A program made the translations under genes and the position numbers. Shown here in pieces: positions 60,081 to 64,000 of a stretch of DNA of 64,000 nt. The stretch is from the NCBI GenBank assembly GCA_050084985.1, contig JBITNC010000001.1, positions 115,568,001-115,632,000 on the forward strand, read 5' to 3'. Below the pieces are notes generated by a model, which was not told the origin of the DNA, did no database searches, and worked only from the letters and a program-made list of their open reading frames with translations. Origin of the DNA: Nageia nagi. Taxonomy: Eukaryota; Pinophyta. Position 1 is the first letter of the stretch, and the number at the start of each line of letters is the position of its first letter.

Positions 60081-62563
60081 ATGGAAAATATTTTTGATAA
60101 TGAAATGTTTGAACCTCTAGTTGTTCAATACATGAATGACATTCTAGGTACAAATTCAATCAAAATTGGGGTAGAGAATACTCCAAATAATGAATGTAAA
60201 AAGGATCCACATACTTCATGTAGTTCACAATCTTCTAAGAGAATCAAGAAAAGTTACAAGAAGTGGGCTATTGGAAAATCATTTAGGTATGAATGGACTT
60301 CCAAATATCAATTTATTCAACTAGTACATACAAAAAATAGTAATGATCTAATAATAAAGTATTGATGGGTTTCTTGCTCATAGAAAATAGGTAGATAATG
60401 CAAAATTCAACTTAAGGATACAATCGAAAACTATTGTGAAAAAATATATATTCAAGTTAAAGATAAAAATGAAAATATTAAAAAGAGAGGAAAAAAATGA
60501 TTCTTCAACTTGTACATACAAAAGAAATTATGATGAATGGATTGATATCCAAAAGTGATAAAATACGCTTGAAGAGATAGGTGGAACTATAACTGTGGAG
60601 TTTGAAAAGCAATAGAATATAATTTTAGTGTCTAAGGCCTTGCAATTTTCTATGATATTTACAATTTTAAAAAAGAATAAACCTATGATAGATTTTATTT
60701 ATTACAAGACCTTATTCAAACTTGCAAATGTTCAAAAACCTTCCTAGTACTCATTGGTTAGATAAAAGTAGTTGGAAGATATCAAAATATTTTTCTCTAG
60801 TATAAATTGATGATATTAGATAGAAAGTAAAAAAAGCAAAATTCATTTCACTATCACTTGATGAGGTTATTGATGTTGATAATACTTCTTGGATATGCAT
60901 GCATGTTTACATATTTTATGGTCATTGATAACCACACCTACTTAAACTTCACAAAATGGTACAAAATTGTAATGTTCAGAATATTTACAATCTTGTTGTC
61001 AAGACTTTAAAAGAAGTTGCTAATTTGGACAATTTTAAAATTGCAATGAAGTTAACTTGTGTAGGAGCTGATTGCATTGCTATAATGCAAGGGCATTGAA
61101 ATGGTCTTTGTGTAAGACTTCAAAATATAGTAGCCCCATACTTAATTCCTATTCACTACATGGTACAAAGATTAAATCTTGCTTATAAGATTGTCAATGT
61201 ACATAATGATGTTGTAGAAGTTAAAGATTTAGTTCATGAACTTTATTCTTATTTTATGAATAGTTTCTAAAATTTACAAATTTAAAGAGTTTGCAACATG
61301 TATTATAGATGGTAGGAATATGTTAAAAGATACATATACATGATTGATTTGAATGTATAAGCCTATTGATAGAGTGTTCAAAGAGTATCCATATCTTATA
61401 GGGTTTATGTAAAAAAATAGAAGAAAATAGATAGAGCTAAAGATGTGCTTTTTTGTATGAGAAATTTAGACACTTTTCTTATGCTATGTGGTATTTTTGC
61501 TATGTTATACAAATTGAATCTTTTGATAAAACTAGCTCAGGAAATATATATTTATATTATTGATTTCTTTCAAATGAGAAACTAAATCTACTTATGGATT
61601 GATAGGTTGTATGAGAGTAATTTTACTGATCTATTATTTGAATAATAGAAATTCCATACAAACTATAAAGATCCAAATAGTTTTTAAAATTCAATATGAT
61701 AGGAGACTTGTGTATATTTTTTTCATGGCAAAAAGATACATGTGTATTATTATAAAAGATGTATGGAATACCAAGAGAGGAACTTCGTAAAGTGCCTGTA
61801 ACAATGAATAGATTTGATTTGGCTATTATTAACATAAGAAAAAAATTAAGAAGCATATCAAATACATTGAAAAGTAAAATAAGAAAAAGGTTTCATAAAG
61901 ATGATCTACTTGAAGCAATGGGTATTATAAATCCATTATTCTAGGATTGTATTTCATACTATAGTTCAACCAACCAAATCATTTACCAAACACATTAGTG
62001 TTCTTGTTAATCATTTTTCCCAAGAGGTTGAGATTAATCGAATGGAGATATCAAGTATTTTGAATAAAAGATTATTTATTAGATAATCAGGATTATTTGG
62101 GAACACCATGGTTGAAAATATAGAAAGTTGAGAGATTCATTGGAAATAGGTGCAATTATACATTTATGGGAAAAATTATATTCCAGTAGTATTTAAAAAA
62201 AAAATCAATGGGGAGTACTTTCGTTTATATGAACTATGTTAAAAAATAATTCTGGAATCAATGGAAGATGAGAGAGTGTTTAGCGCACTATTTATGAAAA
62301 ATAAACTTTGAAATAGGTTAGATAAAACCCTAGAGCATTGTTTACAATTATATGTCTCTTCTTATGATATTGATAAGTTTCCAAATGATAAAGCTATGGT
62401 GTATTAGAAATTGTTAGCAGATAGAAGAAATGTCAATAATACTAATGATGATGGTGATCAAAATGATGACGATAATGACATTAATATGCTTCAAAATTTG
62501 AATGCACATGGAAATATTATGGATCAACTAATTAGGAATTTATTTCAAATTCATAAAATATGA
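60081..62563 (+). pseudogene. hAT-superfamily transposase pseudogene
   Basis: The first 94 codons are open (60081-60365) and hold the N-terminal KKWAIGKSFRYEW block that precedes a zinc finger in the ZNF862-like branch of hAT transposases. After several stops come SLDEV (near 60854), the catalytic-core block with GADCIAIMQGH near 61060-61095, and IHYMVQRLNLAYKI near 61154-61195. A further open run near 61759-61944 (REELRKVPVTMNRFDLA, then AMGIINPLF) fits the region before dimerisation. The C-terminal hAT dimerisation domain gives ERVFSALFMKNKLWNRL near 62272-62315 and LEHCLQLYVSSYDIDKF to about 62380. The TGA at 62561-62563 is the end. A cut-and-paste DNA transposase by ancestry. No terminal inverted repeats or 8-bp target duplication were found. 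Confidence 0.82.
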
Positions 62564-63400
62564 TCTAATTTCTATATAGTTTTTATATTTTTCATTTTTA
62601 ATTTAATTGGTATATTGATAGAGTATATTTGATGCTCATCCACATTAAGCTGATACTCCTTTGAGCATTATTAAAATTTTTATAAATTTTATTTTCATGG
62701 TATGGGAATGTTTATAAACTAGAAAAAAAATGATATTTTTAAAAATTATTTTAAATGATTTTATTTGTGAAATATCAATACTATATTACATATTACATAT
62801 GTTTTTATATGATTTAATGCTATGCTTGTTACATGTTTGAAATTATTTCAAATTATAAAAATTCAATAAATACCAAAGACAACAAGTATCTGTATATCGA
62901 AGATAAGTGTCTACAACAAACAAATCAACATCTCCATTAACAAGATGAACATCTGCAATAAGCACCTCTTTTATATGATTGCAAATATTATAAACCATTA
63001 TATAATAGATTTGATTGCAAACATTATAAACCATCATATAATATGCAAACATAATAAACCATCATTATATTGATAGAAAAAAAGACACCATTATTCCAAT
63101 TGTATTCATTTACAAAATATCCATTTACAAATCATCCCTTTTGACTCATTTACAAAAAAAATTATTTAATTTAAAAGTACATAAAATTTAACATTCAATG
63201 TCCATTATTTCCTTTATTATTTTCTAGCCTTGTCCACCTTATAATGTGACTTTTTTCTTATCCTGTGCAACTAATGTGGTTTTGCTTATCCCCTACAATT
63301 TAGTAGCTCTAGCCATACCCTTATTAGCTGATTCAAGATTGTTAATAATAATTTTTCTTTTGATATTGTATCTTGAAAATTAGTATTAATTTGGATTTCA
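62564..63400. other. AT-rich spacer
   Basis: Contains short repeats of TTGCAAA(C/T)ATTATAAACCAT near 62979-63060. No gene recognised. Confidence 0.4.
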
Positions 63401-63409
63401 TAAACCTTT

Positions 63410-64000
63410 TTTTATATAAAATTTCTCAATCTAACCCATTTTGATTGATGATCCTTCTCAATATCTTATTATCTATGATATTGTTCTTGAGCCTATCTTT
63501 CAAAATAATGCTTTGATCGATGCTTTTTCATGCCTTCTGAAGCTATATGATACAACTATTCACTTGCTTTAGCAAATTGTCATAATTGGCCTACAAAATA
63601 AGATTATCAATTTTAATGAAATATTTTGCAAATATAAATTCAAAAATATTATAGAAAAATATATAACATAAAAAATACCTTTGTAATTACTTTTACCACC
63701 TTTACTATTTCTACTTTCCATTTTTCTAGACTCCATTAGTTGAAGTATACTTGGGCTTCAACATTTAGATTCTCCAATTTGCAAAGGATAAGGTCCAACT
63801 CATTATCATTTGATAGGATAGTGATTTTTGCTTTACCTAAATTTTTCTACTAAAATAAAGCATCCAACTTTTTATGTTCATTTTCACTTTCAAAAAAGAA
63901 GTGTTCCCTCTTGCCAAAGTTGGTAAATTGAGCTAAAAGTTTTTCAAACAAAACTTTAAATTATATTTCTCACATCCTTGCTATGAAAATATCCTTTAGA
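63410..64000 (-). pseudogene. Spliced gene relic at the right edge, unrecognised
   Basis: Minus strand, entering from beyond 64000. The first exon (to 63679) reads with only a few stops: KVLFEKLLAQFTNFGKREHF, then ESENEHKKLDAL, two stops, then ITILSNDNELDLILCKLENL. An intron of 88 bases (63591-63678) has clean borders, AAG|GTATTT and TTTTGTAG|GCC. The frame continues across it in phase 0 into ANYDNLLKQVNSCII and, after stops, LKDRLKNNIIDNKILRRIIN. The peptide is Leu/Lys/Glu-rich and probably helical or coiled coil. I do not recognise the family. The preserved intron says it was a genomic gene copy, not a processed one. Confidence 0.5.

Overview
The window reads as a plant nuclear intergenic region from a large, very AT-rich, repeat-dominated genome. 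Evidence is the plant-type LTR retrotransposons (chromoviruses with initiator-Met-tRNA primer sites), plant LINE tails, a hAT transposase relic and a plant A-type cytochrome P450 relic. CpG is scarce and many CGA codons in the transposons have become TGA, as expected for old methylated DNA. A gymnosperm, fern or similar giant plant genome would fit; I cannot name the species. I found no intact protein-coding gene: every recognisable coding stretch is interrupted.

Bases 1-32999 form one tandem Ty3/gypsy array in the order internal (cut by the window edge) - LTR1 (4343-9186) - internal - LTR2 (19183-23499) - internal - LTR3 (28260-32999). Neighbouring internal regions share an LTR. Each LTR is 4.3-4.8 kb, starts TGTAA just after a purine tract and, for LTR1 and LTR2, ends just before a tRNA-iMet primer site. 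Each carries a TATA box about 835 bases in. The internal regions encode Gag, protease, reverse transcriptase, RNase H, integrase and a chromodomain, all decayed. Protease and chromodomain features suggest the Tekay/Del type of chromovirus. Inside the middle copy's integrase gene sits a younger, more GC-rich chromovirus (12409-18047; 484-bp LTRs; 5-bp target duplication AAAGG).

Bases 33000-64000 are a graveyard of unrelated pieces. A minus-strand cytochrome P450 pseudogene (34221 to about 36200) retains ExxR and PERF motifs, has lost its heme cysteine, and is split by about 0.7 kb of AT-rich DNA. Then come a four-copy tandem repeat (37.4-37.9 kb), a 31-base T tract, an old LTR element without recognisable pol (about 38939-41855) holding a 5'-truncated LINE tail with an 11-bp target duplication, and a Ty1/copia RNase H relic (43290-44058).

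Bases 44059-52700 are mostly featureless AT-rich DNA with simple repeats. A GC-richer patch at 52.5-53.4 kb holds a TATA box, a long inverted repeat and a tRNA-like SINE head in its loop. Further right are a minus-strand LINE ORF1 (DUF4283-like) relic, a 21-bp minisatellite, a hAT transposase pseudogene (60081-62563), and at the right edge a minus-strand relic that still shows a clean 88-nt GT-AG intron.

There is no operon-like cooperation between genes. The interest lies in the order of insertion, recombination, deletion and break repair recorded here. I see no convincing new biological system; the best candidates for follow-up are the tandem shared-LTR array, the unusually long LTR leader, and the promoter plus inverted repeat at 52.7-53.1 kb.
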